From Lewinellaceae bacterium (GTDB lineage: Bacteria; Bacteroidota; Bacteroidia; Chitinophagales; Saprospiraceae): 64,000 bases of DNA. Position 1 is the stretch's first letter; every line of letters begins with the position of its first letter. The position numbers and the translations under genes are program-made. This document shows positions 50,633 through 60,240 of this stretch, piece after piece. The notes beneath the pieces were generated by a model. That model was not told the DNA's origin. It searched no databases and saw nothing but the letters and a program-made list of their open reading frames with translations. The stretch covers positions 1,874,001 through 1,938,000 of the forward strand of contig JACJYD010000001.1 of the NCBI GenBank assembly GCA_020636275.1, read 5' to 3'.

Positions 50633-52540
50633 ATGAACAATCAAAAAAAGACTTTCCCCCAGTTGTGGAAAGCATTCCTTTTCCTTGCTGTCATCCAATA
50701 CAGCAGCCCCATGATGGCCCAAACGGTCACGTATTGTGAAGATGTGTACGCAGCCCTGCTCTCCCGCATGGTCGAGAAAGGCACAAAATCCGATCAGAAT
50801 GCGGCGTTTCTGGAATCGACCCAATATTGGTCGACCCTCTGGAATGCTTATCACAACACAGATACCTGGACAACCATGATGAATAACGCCACCCTGATCA
50901 CCCGATCAACCACGGAGTATGACGGCTCTACCGGAAAAACATACGCGTTGGTTACGATCGCCGACCGGGTGGCCTGGCTGGCATTCCCGGGGGTTTCTAC
51001 CGATGCCAACCTGGACAGCGGGGTCCATGGCGGTTTTATCACCTGGCCCTGGAATGGCAATACGGACCCCGGCAAGGATGTACATTCTTTCTTTTATCAA
51101 GAGTGGCTGAACCTGCGTGCTCACGGCCTGGAAACCTGGTTTCAGGATCACAATTCGGCATTCGACAAACTGATCGTGACCGGGCACTCCAAAGGCGGTG
51201 TATTATCCCAATACTTTATGGCGGATTATGCCCCGTTATTGTCCGATAAGATCATCCACTTTGTGGCCTTTGGTTCTCCCAATGCCGGAAGTGAGGCTTT
51301 CATCCAGGAATGGGCGAATCGGCCAAACCTTAAACGTGTAAAATTCTATACTACTCAGGGTCAATATGAAAAATTCGGTGGGAGTAAGGTGACTGTAGAC
51401 GACATGATCACCTATAAAGACTTGACGGTCAATGCGGCATTTTATTATTCCAACATAGACATCATACATGAAATAACAGTGTATCCCAGAGGACTTTCCC
51501 GGGCAGCCGACAAGTATGTTTCTGATTGTTCCGGTAGATTGCAAAGACAATACCTGCAGGTAGCCGGAGCAAAATATGACCTCCTGACGCTTCCTGTCAG
51601 GGAGGCGTATGCCAAAAGGATACACGATGATTCGTACTATTTATCCGGCCTGGAATCCGCGTATTTTGATGGCGACCTGGACCCCGTAAGCCCAACCGAT
51701 CTCGTATTGCCTTCCATCAGGCTGGCTGCTGCGCAGACAAAGTGTATTGATAATGCGGCCGGAGGGCTGTCCGATGGGAACAATATTCTGATCTGGACCT
51801 GTGGGGCAAACAACCAAAATCAGGAGTGGTTTCTGAAAAACGGTACCATCCGCCTGGCCAAGAACACGGATAAGTGCCTGGACCTGAATCAAAGTAACAC
51901 CGCTAATGGTACGAATATTCAGCTTTGGAGTTGCAATGGTTCTGATGCCCAAAGATGGACCTATGACGGCCTGACCGGAAACATCCGCTCCAAGGTAAAC
52001 TCGGGAAAATGCCTCGACCTGGTCAACGGCAACACGACCAACGGCACAAACATCCAGCTCTGGGATTGTAAAGATATCAACGCTCAACGATGGAACATCG
52101 ATGGCGCTACGATGGTGAGCAATGTTTCAAATAAGAAACACATCGTCCCGGTATTGGCGCCAACCTTTGCGGTGGCCTCCGCTCTTGGAAATGAATGGGG
52201 CTCTAACATCCAGCTATGGACCAAGGATGCATCCCTGTCCTCCGAAAACTGGTATTTTGACGGCTTGGCCATCAAATTGCGCGATCACCAGGAATTCTGC
52301 ATCGACCTTCATAGCAGCAACACCAACAACGGCAACAATATCCAGTTGTGGGGTTGCAACGACACCAATGCCCAGAAATGGATCTACGACGGTATGACCC
52401 GAGCGATCCACTCGGTGATCAACCCGGACAAGTGTATGCAGATAGAGTACAATTCCGACGGTGTATATGGAAAGCGGTCGAATATAGATATCCAGGACTG
52501 CAATGGATCGCTTGCGCAGCAGTTCCTGATCCAGGAGTAG
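50633..52540 (+). CDS. Secreted lipase with two ricin-type lectin domains
   Basis: A 635-residue secreted protein. After the signal peptide (about 1-30), residues 35-320 are an alpha/beta hydrolase of the class 3 lipase type with nucleophile elbow VTGHSKGGVLSQ (Ser about 186). The likely Asp/His of the triad are within VHFVAFGSPN-like and later segments, not assigned. Two ricin B trefoils follow (about 365-500 and 505-635), with repeated KCLDLNQSNTANGTNIQLWS and DAQRW-type QxW units. The end is AQQFLIQE, shared with the other lectins. No T9SS sorting domain is present. Lectins probably target the lipase to glycans. Confidence 0.85.
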   Translation: MNNQKKTFPQLWKAFLFLAVIQYSSPMMAQTVTYCEDVYAALLSRMVEKGTKSDQNAAFLESTQYWSTLWNAYHNTDTWTTMMNNATLITRSTTEYDGSTGKTYALVTIADRVAWLAFPGVSTDANLDSGVHGGFITWPWNGNTDPGKDVHSFFYQEWLNLRAHGLETWFQDHNSAFDKLIVTGHSKGGVLSQYFMADYAPLLSDKIIHFVAFGSPNAGSEAFIQEWANRPNLKRVKFYTTQGQYEKFGGSKVTVDDMITYKDLTVNAAFYYSNIDIIHEITVYPRGLSRAADKYVSDCSGRLQRQYLQVAGAKYDLLTLPVREAYAKRIHDDSYYLSGLESAYFDGDLDPVSPTDLVLPSIRLAAAQTKCIDNAAGGLSDGNNILIWTCGANNQNQEWFLKNGTIRLAKNTDKCLDLNQSNTANGTNIQLWSCNGSDAQRWTYDGLTGNIRSKVNSGKCLDLVNGNTTNGTNIQLWDCKDINAQRWNIDGATMVSNVSNKKHIVPVLAPTFAVASALGNEWGSNIQLWTKDASLSSENWYFDGLAIKLRDHQEFCIDLHSSNTNNGNNIQLWGCNDTNAQKWIYDGMTRAIHSVINPDKCMQIEYNSDGVYGKRSNIDIQDCNGSLAQQFLIQE

Positions 52541-52566
52541 CGGAGTGCGTTTTTCCTATCATTTTA

Positions 52567-52610
52567 AACATGCTCTGGCGCCGGACTCAACTCCGGCGCC
52601 GGAGCATGTT
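52567..52610 (+). terminator. Hairpin terminator after lipase-lectin gene
   Basis: AACATGCTCTGGCGCCGGA and TCCGGCGCCGGAGCATGTT form a near-perfect stem, followed by CCCAATTTTTTTT. Confidence 0.85.
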
Positions 52611-52646
52611 CCCAATTTTTTTTCGTTCACCCTGTAATTTTTGATT

Positions 52647-53147
52647 ATGAAAGACCATGTATTTTCATCTGTTTTGTCTTTGGCTTTTGTGCTGACCTTC
52701 TTCCTGTGCACACAACCTGCCTTTTCCCAGGGAAATAAGAATCTCACCGGAACCTGGGTAACAGAAAAACCGGCCGTTTATTTGGTAGAGTACACGGAAG
52801 CGCATCCTCAGGGTGCGGTCGTAGCCAACAACGGGATACAGATCCTGGAAAGAGCTGCTACGCTGGAGTGGATTTTGGAGCAGCGCCCCGACGGCCTCAT
52901 TACAGGAGTCAATAACTGGGCTGCATTCGATGAGTCGGGCAATAAAGTGTTCGAGGGCACAGAGGCCCTGCTCGGGTTCTTTGACGGCCAGGCCGGAATG
53001 CTCAGCGAACCGGCCGATGAAGCCAATCAGACCGCCCAGATCAATTTCGAGTTCAAACTTAAGGGCCAGAACAAGATCGAGGGATTTGCCTATAATGTCG
53101 GGAGCGTCAAGTTGCTGGCCATGCGTTTTGAACTCGTTCGCAAGTAA
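52647..53147 (+). CDS. Small secreted protein of unknown function
   Basis: A 166-residue protein starting at MKDHVFSSVLSLAFVL, with a signal peptide ending QPAFSQ. The mature part (NLTGTWVTEKPAVYLVEYTE to KIEGFAYNVGSVKLLAMRFE) is a small beta-rich domain, perhaps lipocalin- or avidin-like, opening with a typical TGTW strand. No family is assigned with confidence. It has no regulon site directly before it; a terminator separates it from the lipase gene, so it may be read through from that unit or have its own promoter. Confidence 0.65.
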   Translation: MKDHVFSSVLSLAFVLTFFLCTQPAFSQGNKNLTGTWVTEKPAVYLVEYTEAHPQGAVVANNGIQILERAATLEWILEQRPDGLITGVNNWAAFDESGNKVFEGTEALLGFFDGQAGMLSEPADEANQTAQINFEFKLKGQNKIEGFAYNVGSVKLLAMRFELVRK

Positions 53148-53324
53148 AACAGACGGGGGTTCCGGCAATAATCTCTGGCATTAAAAACAACTCGTCTGGA
53201 CGAAGCAATATTTCCAATGAATATTTGAAGAACGAACGTCATTTTTTTTGAAACCAGCTTTTGTTTCAAGCTTCATAGGTTATTGCGTAGTCTGACGGCA
53301 TTACTATATCAAACCAGTTAAAAG

Positions 53325-53371
53325 AAACCCCGGCACGGAATTATGCTCCATGCCGGGGTTCCTTTTTTTTA
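53325..53371 (+). terminator. Hairpin terminator before the 53.5 kb unit
   Basis: AAACCCCGGCA and TGCCGGGGTT pair across a 15-bp loop and are followed by a run of eight T. The 345-bp gap 53148-53492 holds this terminator and the next regulon promoter only. Confidence 0.85.
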
Positions 53372-53386
53372 CCTGATCCCCATTCA

Positions 53387-53450
53387 AAACAATAGTCCAA
53401 GAAATCAAAACAATAGTGCAGGCAGCGGGAGGCGATTCGCTGCACCTTCG
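53387..53450 (+). promoter_or_regulatory. Regulon promoter of the 53.5 kb lectin gene
   Basis: AAACAATAGT at 53387 and 53408, 29 bp, then CACCTTCG (TTCG 53447-53450). The spacer is CCAAGAAATC. Confidence 0.8.
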
Positions 53451-53492
53451 CATTGATTAGTATTTAAATACGCAACAGAAAAATAAAAAGAG

Positions 53493-55571
53493 ATGAAAAA
53501 GCAACCCTTCAACTTCAGATCCCTGCTCCTCTTGAGCTTTGTGGCTATGCTGACTTTCGGATTTTTCACTCCGCAAGCGATGGCCACGACGCCAGTTTCC
53601 TTGCTGAAAGGCCAGCTGCCAATTCCCGGTTCCAGTGAAATGGCGGGTTTTCTTCCCACCAGCCTGCACGGTGTTCTTCTGGAAAACCAGGGAGTTCAGT
53701 TAGTATGGGAACAGGATGGGAATCTGAACCTTCGTTTTTACAATCGGGAGATCCTGTGGAGTTCGAATACAGGAGGAAAAGGAGATGTCCTGTATTTTCA
53801 GCAAAGTGATGGTAAATTGTTGATCAAAGATAAAAGTAATAATGTGGTTTGGAGTGCCGGAATCACCGGAGGACAAAAACTCGAGGTGCAGGCCAACCGC
53901 AACCTGGTACTGCTCAACAGCAGTAACCAAAGGATCTGGGAATCCGGCACGACCATCAACACTCTGCAAACGGATGGACTTAGGAGGATTGGAGCCACCG
54001 GCAAGCCGCAAGACTTTATGGTTCCCTTGAACACCAGCTACCAATACATCACTATCTATACGGAGGGAGCCGATGGGGGAAAGAAGCAAGTAAAAGAAGC
54101 ATCGGGTGCCACCCGCTTTACAGTGAAGGCAGGCTCCGGGGCCACGATCGTTGGTATCTATGAAATCGGTACTGGTGAAAATCAGATTCCACCGGGCTCC
54201 TTTCTTCGGGTTTTTGTTGGGAAAAAGGGGTACACGCGCACCGGGCAGACCACATCCGGGTGCGATGGCGGTGGTGGTACCGGTGTCCTGTTGAAAAGGT
54301 ACAATGAGCCCGAATGGCGCTTGTTGCAAGTGGCCGGAGGCGGTGGCGGAGCCTACTCAGATTGTTGTACGGATAAACATGAAGGAAAGTCCGCTGAAAC
54401 AGGCAGGGATGGTGGAAAAGCGGATGGCAGTAATAGCGGAAACGGGGGGACGAATGGCGGGGATGGAGGAGCAACGGGTAGCACAGGTAGTACGCCTGCA
54501 GAGCCTGGTCGTGGTGCGTTTTGTAGTAGTACCTATTATGGCATGTGGCCCGGGGGGAAGAGTGACCCGACCATCCTGCCGGGTAATGTGGACAACAATT
54601 ACAGCTTTGGTCATGAGGGTATTGATGATGGCGAGTTTGGATTTGGTATAGGTGGTGATGGCGGTACTGCCGGCGGCGGCGGCGGTGGTTATTCCGGTGG
54701 CGGTGCCGGCGCATCTTACCATGCTGGCGGTGGTGGAGGGAGTTATCTGAACACCGAGCAAATGGCGATCCACAACATTGTAAAGATAAAACATGGTGCT
54801 ACCTCGGATACGCAAGACGGATACATCCTGTATCAATTCAGTAATTCGGTGCCCGATCAGGAGATTAAATTTGCCTATAACACCAATAAGTGTATTGACG
54901 ACGATCATAGCAGCACCACCAACGGCACCAACATCCAGTCATATAGCTGCAACGGCACCAACGCGCAAAAATGGTTTTTCCAATTTGAAGATCGTACGAT
55001 CCGCTCGATGGTGGATATCTCAAAATGCCTCTCCCTTAAGGATGACACTGGCGACAATGGCACGAACATCCATTTATGGGATTGTAAAGTCAACTCGAAT
55101 CAGACTTGGGTGTACAACGGCATCCAAAAAACGATCCACTCGGGTTTGAATGGGAACAAATGCATGGACGCAGCCAACGGCAGCGCCTATCCGAATTCCA
55201 ATGTCAATGTCCAGTTGTGGGATTGCCAATACACGAATGACAATCAGAAGTGGGAGATCGCCGGCGCTACTACGGTGAGCAATCCGGCAAACATGAAACA
55301 CATCGTGCCGGTTTTGGCTACCGGCTTTGCGGTACACTCGCATACCGGCGCGGAATCGGGCTCCAACATCCAATTGTGGACCAAGGATAATATCAACACC
55401 GCCGAGCAATGGTATTTCGACGGCCTGGCCATCAAGATGCGGGATTACCAGAATCTGTGTATTGACCTCAGCCACAACAATACGGACAACGGTAACAACA
55501 TCCAGTTGTATAACTGCAAATGCCCAGAAATTGGATCTGACAGGATGACCCGCACGATCGCTCGGCAGTGA
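53493..55571 (+). CDS. Secreted bulb-lectin / glycine-rich / ricin-lectin protein, 3' end damaged
   Basis: A 692-residue secreted protein. Order: signal peptide (about 1-30), bulb-type (B) lectin (about 45-155, VWEQDGNLNLRFYNREILWS, ANRNLVLLNSSNQRIWESGT), beta-sandwich and poly-glycine domain (about 170-435, with VAGGGGGAYSDCC and AGGGGGGYSGGGAG), then two ricin trefoils (from about 450). Near 55515-55530 bases equal to CGGCACCAAC of sister genes are missing and the frame is lost, so the protein ends DRMTRTIARQ. Decayed coding sense continues to about 55680. The intact sister is the 57892 gene. Confidence 0.82.
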   Translation: MKKQPFNFRSLLLLSFVAMLTFGFFTPQAMATTPVSLLKGQLPIPGSSEMAGFLPTSLHGVLLENQGVQLVWEQDGNLNLRFYNREILWSSNTGGKGDVLYFQQSDGKLLIKDKSNNVVWSAGITGGQKLEVQANRNLVLLNSSNQRIWESGTTINTLQTDGLRRIGATGKPQDFMVPLNTSYQYITIYTEGADGGKKQVKEASGATRFTVKAGSGATIVGIYEIGTGENQIPPGSFLRVFVGKKGYTRTGQTTSGCDGGGGTGVLLKRYNEPEWRLLQVAGGGGGAYSDCCTDKHEGKSAETGRDGGKADGSNSGNGGTNGGDGGATGSTGSTPAEPGRGAFCSSTYYGMWPGGKSDPTILPGNVDNNYSFGHEGIDDGEFGFGIGGDGGTAGGGGGGYSGGGAGASYHAGGGGGSYLNTEQMAIHNIVKIKHGATSDTQDGYILYQFSNSVPDQEIKFAYNTNKCIDDDHSSTTNGTNIQSYSCNGTNAQKWFFQFEDRTIRSMVDISKCLSLKDDTGDNGTNIHLWDCKVNSNQTWVYNGIQKTIHSGLNGNKCMDAANGSAYPNSNVNVQLWDCQYTNDNQKWEIAGATTVSNPANMKHIVPVLATGFAVHSHTGAESGSNIQLWTKDNINTAEQWYFDGLAIKMRDYQNLCIDLSHNNTDNGNNIQLYNCKCPEIGSDRMTRTIARQ

Positions 55572-55777
55572 ATGAACAAGTGTATGCAGATCGAAAAGAA
55601 CTGTGGATGGTGTGTACGGCAAGCGATCAAACGTAGAGATCTACGGTGCGATACGCCGAATCCCTTATCAGCAGTTTTAGTCAGGGTAAAAAAGCAAGTC
55701 ACGTACTTTCCTCTGGTTCTATTAACCGGCTTTTTGATTTCGCTATACCGGAACATTTTTTTACCTGATATCCAGCA

Positions 55778-55841
55778 AAACAATAGTCCAAGAAATCGAG
55801 ACAATAGTAAAAGCCCCCCTTTTAATATGCGACGAACTTTG
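55778..55841 (+). promoter_or_regulatory. Regulon promoter of the decayed 55.9 kb gene
   Basis: AAACAATAGT at 55778, AGACAATAGT at 55799, 29 bp, then GAACTTTG (TTTG 55838-55841). The promoter geometry is intact though its gene is broken. Confidence 0.78.
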
Positions 55842-55900
55842 TCCCAACAAATCACGCCTGACAATCATAGGCAATTCGATTATCTAAAAAAACAGATATC

Positions 55901-57719
55901 ATGAAACATCAAAACAAGTTCAATGACATGCTTAGAAAATTTGGAGTTTTCGTATTGACAATAACCTTTGTGGCCATACACATGGCAAGAGCCCAGGGCC
56001 CCATCGAACCCGATAATTATTTGTACACATATAACCCGAGTTATCCCTACGAATATATGACGAGCGGGCACTATCAGGAAGTAACCATCCCATCAACAAC
56101 AGAGGCTTCCTACCTCTACTTAGAAGTAAAAGGTGGAGATGGCGGATACAACCTGAACCACAACGGCGGCATAGGTGCTGTGACAAAAGGTATGTTTGAA
56201 ATTGGCACCGGAACCAACCAGATCTCTCCAGGTTCAACACTACGGATGATCCAGGGGCAGCATGGCAGAAAACCACTTTGGCGATTCAGGAACAATGGCA
56301 GAGTTCTGCTGGTGGTGGCGGAGGCAGGCGCCATTGCTCCTTCCAGCGGAAGAACGAACTGGGATGCAAGTATTTTGTCCTGATGGTCGCTGGCGGTGGT
56401 GGCGGTGGCGGAGAAAACAGGCTGGCCGCAGGAAACACACCGCAGAAACAGGCTCGTCCGGCGCTTCTTCACTGGAAGCGATCTCAATAATGGAGGCTTA
56501 AGAACTATCCGGGTCAATCGACTTCGATACCAGCAATTGGTGCTTCCATGGATAAAATGCATCATTTGGCAGCGCATCCTGCAATTCAGGCATATCCAAC
56601 CCAGCAGGGGAGCCCGGAAGGAGAACTGGCCGACAGGAGGTCTTAGTTGTGAGTGTCTTTGCTGGGGTGGATTTGGCTTTAGCGGTGGTGGTTCAGGAAA
56701 TTCAATGGCCGGCAGCGGTGGCGGCGGCAGATACAGTGGCAGCAGTGGCAGCGGATGCAACCTTCACGGCAGTGGTGGTAACGGCAGCGGCGGCTGGCCC
56801 CTTGTGACTTCCAGATTCAATATAGCACAAAAATCAATTGTTGGTGAAAGGTACCACGTAGTCCTTCAGTGGCTATATAACCTGTAACGCCAATTCCAAA
56901 GCATAAAATTTGCATACAATACAGGGAAAATGCATTGATGACAATGACAGCAGCAATACAAACAACAATTACGAACATTCAGTCCTATACTTGTACTGGT
57001 AATGCCAATCAAAGTGGTTCATCAACCCAGCGGATCATTATCCGCTTGTCGATGAAATTTGATAAATGCCTCTCTCTCACAAGGTAACACGGGCAATAAT
57101 GGCACGAACATCCATTTATGGGATGTAATGTCAGCTCAAATCAGTTTTGGGTGTACAACAGCCTCTACGATGATTCACTCGAATTAATTCAAAACAAATG
57201 CATTGATGCAGTTAATGGAAGCGCATATCCAATTCGAACGTCAACCTACAATTGTGGGGATTGCATCTATACCAACAACAATATGAAGTGGGAGATCGAC
57301 GGCGCTACGACGGTGAACGATGTGTCAACAAAAACACATCGTTCGATATCCGCTACCGTTTTTGCCGTCACTCGCACCAGCGCCAATCAGGCTCAACATC
57401 CAGCTCTGGACCAAGGGTTTCTTACCAATACGGCCGAACGAGTGGTACTTCGACTGACTGTGCATCAAATACGCGATCATCAAACCCTGTGCATCGACCT
57501 CAGCTTCAAACAATACCTCAACAACAACATCGGTTATTACAACTGCAATGGCACCAACGCTCAGAAATGGATCTACGACAGGATGACCCGATCGATCCGT
57601 TCAGTGGTCAACCAGATAAGTGCATGCAGATCAGGTTCAACTTTCGACAGGGTGTACGGCAAGCGATCGAATGTGAATATTTACGATTGTAATGGATCAG
57701 CCGCGCAACAGTTCTGATC
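55901..57719 (+). pseudogene. Decayed glycine-rich/ricin-lectin gene
   Basis: The first 120 residues (MKHQNKFNDMLRKFGVFVLT, signal ending ARAQ, then YLYLEVKGGDGGYNLNHNGG) match the start of the 62261 gene. Coding sense then changes frame several times: SSAGGGGGRRHCSF and KYFVLMVAGGGGGGGENR in different frames near 56300-56450, and ricin segments in a third frame after 57118 (NGTNAQKWIYDRMTRSIRSV, ending NGSAAQQF). At least four indels are needed to restore it. Either a true pseudogene or a badly resolved repeat region. Its promoter and the downstream terminator remain intact. Confidence 0.75.
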
Positions 57720-57739
57720 AGGAGTAATGATTTTTTTTA

Positions 57740-57777
57740 AGAGGGGGTGTTCGCCTACGCCGGCGAACACCCCTCTT
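57740..57777 (+). terminator. Hairpin terminator after the decayed gene
   Basis: GAGGGGGTGTTCGCC and GGCGAACACCCCTC pair around a short loop, ending in TCTTT. A similar hairpin follows the 60241 gene. Confidence 0.8.
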
Positions 57778-57785
57778 TCTTTACT

Positions 57786-57849
57786 AAACAATAGTCCAAG
57801 AAATCAAAACAATAGTGCAGGCGCCGGGAGGTGATTCGCTGCACTTTTG
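57786..57849 (+). promoter_or_regulatory. Regulon promoter of the intact 57.9 kb lectin gene
   Basis: AAACAATAGT at 57786 and 57807, 29 bp, then CACTTTTG (TTTG 57846-57849). The spacer is CCAAGAAATC. Confidence 0.8.
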
Positions 57850-57891
57850 TCTTGATAAGTTTTCAAATACACCACAGAAAAATAAAAAGTG

Positions 57892-60081
57892 ATGAAAAAG
57901 CAACCCTTCAACCTCAGATCCCTGCTCCTGTTGAGCTTTGTGGCTATGCTGTCTTTCGGATTTTATTCTCCGCAAGCGATGGCCACAGCGCCTGTTTCCT
58001 TACTGAAAGGCCAGTTGCCGATTCCCGGTTCCAACCAAACAACAGGCATACTCCCTACCAGCCTGCACGGCGTGCTGCTGGAAAACCAGAAAGTCAAACT
58101 GACCTGGGAAGAGGATGGCAATCTTACCCTTCGCTTTTACGACCGGGAGATCCTGTGGAGCTCGAATACAGGAGGAACCGGAGCCACTTTGTACTTTCAG
58201 GAAGGCGATGGCAAGCTCTTGATCAAAAACCAAAACAATACCGTGGTCTGGAGTGCCGGCACGATTGGCGGCAACAAACTCTGGCTGCAGTCGGACCGCA
58301 ACCTGGTACTGGTCAGCAGTACCGACCAAACCATCTGGGAATCCGGCACGACCATCAACTCCCTGGAAACGGGGGATGGATGGCATCGGATCGGCAATAC
58401 CGGCCTGCCGGAAGACTTCATGGTGCCCTGGAACAGTGGCTACAATTATCTTACCATCTACACGGAAGGTGGTGATGGAGGGAAAAAGGATGTCGCCAGC
58501 GCCGGCGGCGTTACCGCGAAAGGAGGTTCCGGAGCAACGATCATAGGCACCTATGAGATCGGAAACGGTGATAATCAGATCCCCCCGGGGTCCTTCCTCC
58601 GGGTTTTTGTCGGTTCAAGAGGGGTCACGCGGACGGGCGGATCTACCTCCGGTTGTAGCGGCGGGGGTGGGACTGGAGTCTTGATGAAGAGGTATGGTGG
58701 AAGTAATTGGCACTTACTACAAGTGGCCGGTGGCGGCGGTGGCGCTTATTCATATTGTTGTAGTGGCGCGGAGGACGGAAGGTCTGCTGAAACGGGCAGG
58801 GATGGTGGAAAAGGTGGCGGCAACAATGGCGGTGCTGGTGGGACGAATGGCATGAACGGAGAGTATAAGTTGGGCGGTAATCCCGGTAAAGGAACGTTTG
58901 ATTGGGAGTGTATGTGGGAGGGGGGAGATAGCAATCCAAATATATTGCCGGGACAAGCTAATAACAATTATAGTTATTATGATAATGATTTTGCTTATAA
59001 TTCGGTCAATATACCATTTGGATTTGGTCAAGGCGGCGACGGAGATATTGCCGGCGGCGGCGGTGGTGGTTATTCCGGTGGCGGCAATGGTACCGGCTAT
59101 CATGCCGGCGGAGGTGGCGGCAGTTACCTGAATACCGAGCAAATGGCGATCACGAACATCGTGATGATCAAGAACGATCCGACCATGGATACAGGAGATG
59201 GTTTCATCCTGTATCGATTCAGCAGCACTGGGCCGGATAATAGCATCCACTTCGCCTATAACACGAACAAGTGTATTGACGACAATGGCAGCGGAACCAG
59301 CAATGGCAACAATATCCAGTCGTGGAACTGCAACGGCACCAACGCGCAAAAATGGTATTTCCATCCCACGGATCGCACGATCCATTCCGCGCTGAACTAC
59401 AATAAATGTATTGACCTTTCCGGTGGGAATACCAATAACGGCGCCAATATCCAACTGTGGGATTGTACGAGTGGCAACGATAACCAGCACTGGGTGTACA
59501 ATGGCCTCTTCAAAACGATCCACTCGTCGGTGAATTCGGGCAAATGCTGGGATGCCGCCAATGGCAGTGCCAGTACCGCAAATGTCAATGTCCAGTTGTG
59601 GGATTGCCAATATTCGAATAATAACCAAAAGTGGGTAATCGATGGCGCTACGACGGTGAGCAATCCGGCAAACATGAAACACATCGTCCCGGTCTTGGCG
59701 TCCAATTTTGCGGTGCACTCGCACACGGGCGCTGAATCGGGTTCCAATATCCAACTGTGGACCAAAGACAACACTAACACGGCCGAACAATGGTATTTCG
59801 ACGGCTGGGCCATCAAGATGCGCGATCAGCAAACCCTGTGCATCGACCTCAGCAGCAGCAACACCTCCAACGGCAACAACATCCAGTTGTGGGGTTGCAA
59901 CGGCACCAACGCCCAAAAATGGATCTACGACGGTATGAATCGCTCGATCCGCTCAGTGATCAATCCGGGCAAGTGCATGCAGATCGTGGAGAACAGCGAT
60001 GGCGCGTACGGTAAGCGTTCCAATGTACAGATCTGGGATTGCAACGGATCGGCTGCCCAGCAGTTCCTGATCCAGGAGTAA
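57892..60081 (+). CDS. Secreted bulb-lectin / glycine-rich / ricin-lectin protein (intact)
   Basis: A 729-residue secreted protein starting at MKKQPFNLRSLLLL, the best-preserved member of the family. Signal peptide (about 1-32); bulb-type lectin (about 45-160, TWEEDGNLTLRFYDREILWS); beta-sandwich with PPGSFLRVFVGSRG; poly-glycine domain (about 240-430) with VAGGGGGAYSYCC and GGGGGGYSGGGNGTGYHAGG; then two ricin trefoils (about 450-590, 590-729). The latter show KCIDDNGSGTSNGNNIQSWN and QKW-type units and end AAQQFLIQE. The poly-glycine part resembles the glycine-rich domain of ALK/LTK receptors. No T9SS sorting domain; the export route is open. Confidence 0.87.
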   Translation: MKKQPFNLRSLLLLSFVAMLSFGFYSPQAMATAPVSLLKGQLPIPGSNQTTGILPTSLHGVLLENQKVKLTWEEDGNLTLRFYDREILWSSNTGGTGATLYFQEGDGKLLIKNQNNTVVWSAGTIGGNKLWLQSDRNLVLVSSTDQTIWESGTTINSLETGDGWHRIGNTGLPEDFMVPWNSGYNYLTIYTEGGDGGKKDVASAGGVTAKGGSGATIIGTYEIGNGDNQIPPGSFLRVFVGSRGVTRTGGSTSGCSGGGGTGVLMKRYGGSNWHLLQVAGGGGGAYSYCCSGAEDGRSAETGRDGGKGGGNNGGAGGTNGMNGEYKLGGNPGKGTFDWECMWEGGDSNPNILPGQANNNYSYYDNDFAYNSVNIPFGFGQGGDGDIAGGGGGGYSGGGNGTGYHAGGGGGSYLNTEQMAITNIVMIKNDPTMDTGDGFILYRFSSTGPDNSIHFAYNTNKCIDDNGSGTSNGNNIQSWNCNGTNAQKWYFHPTDRTIHSALNYNKCIDLSGGNTNNGANIQLWDCTSGNDNQHWVYNGLFKTIHSSVNSGKCWDAANGSASTANVNVQLWDCQYSNNNQKWVIDGATTVSNPANMKHIVPVLASNFAVHSHTGAESGSNIQLWTKDNTNTAEQWYFDGWAIKMRDQQTLCIDLSSSNTSNGNNIQLWGCNGTNAQKWIYDGMNRSIRSVINPGKCMQIVENSDGAYGKRSNVQIWDCNGSAAQQFLIQE

Positions 60082-60130
60082 TGATTTTTTATAGAAATTG
60101 TTCGCCTACAATGAGCACCCTCTTCTAACC

Positions 60131-60194
60131 AAACAATAGTCCAAGAATTCAGAACATTAGTCCGGTGCTTCCTTAGTTAAAGCTGGCACCTTTG
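60131..60194 (+). promoter_or_regulatory. Regulon promoter of the 60.2 kb lectin gene
   Basis: AAACAATAGT at 60131, GAACATTAGT at 60152, 29 bp, then CACCTTTG (TTTG 60191-60194). Confidence 0.78.
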
Positions 60195-60240
60195 TATTGG
60201 TAAGGAAATAAAATGTCAATTAATTCATAAAAATTAAAAA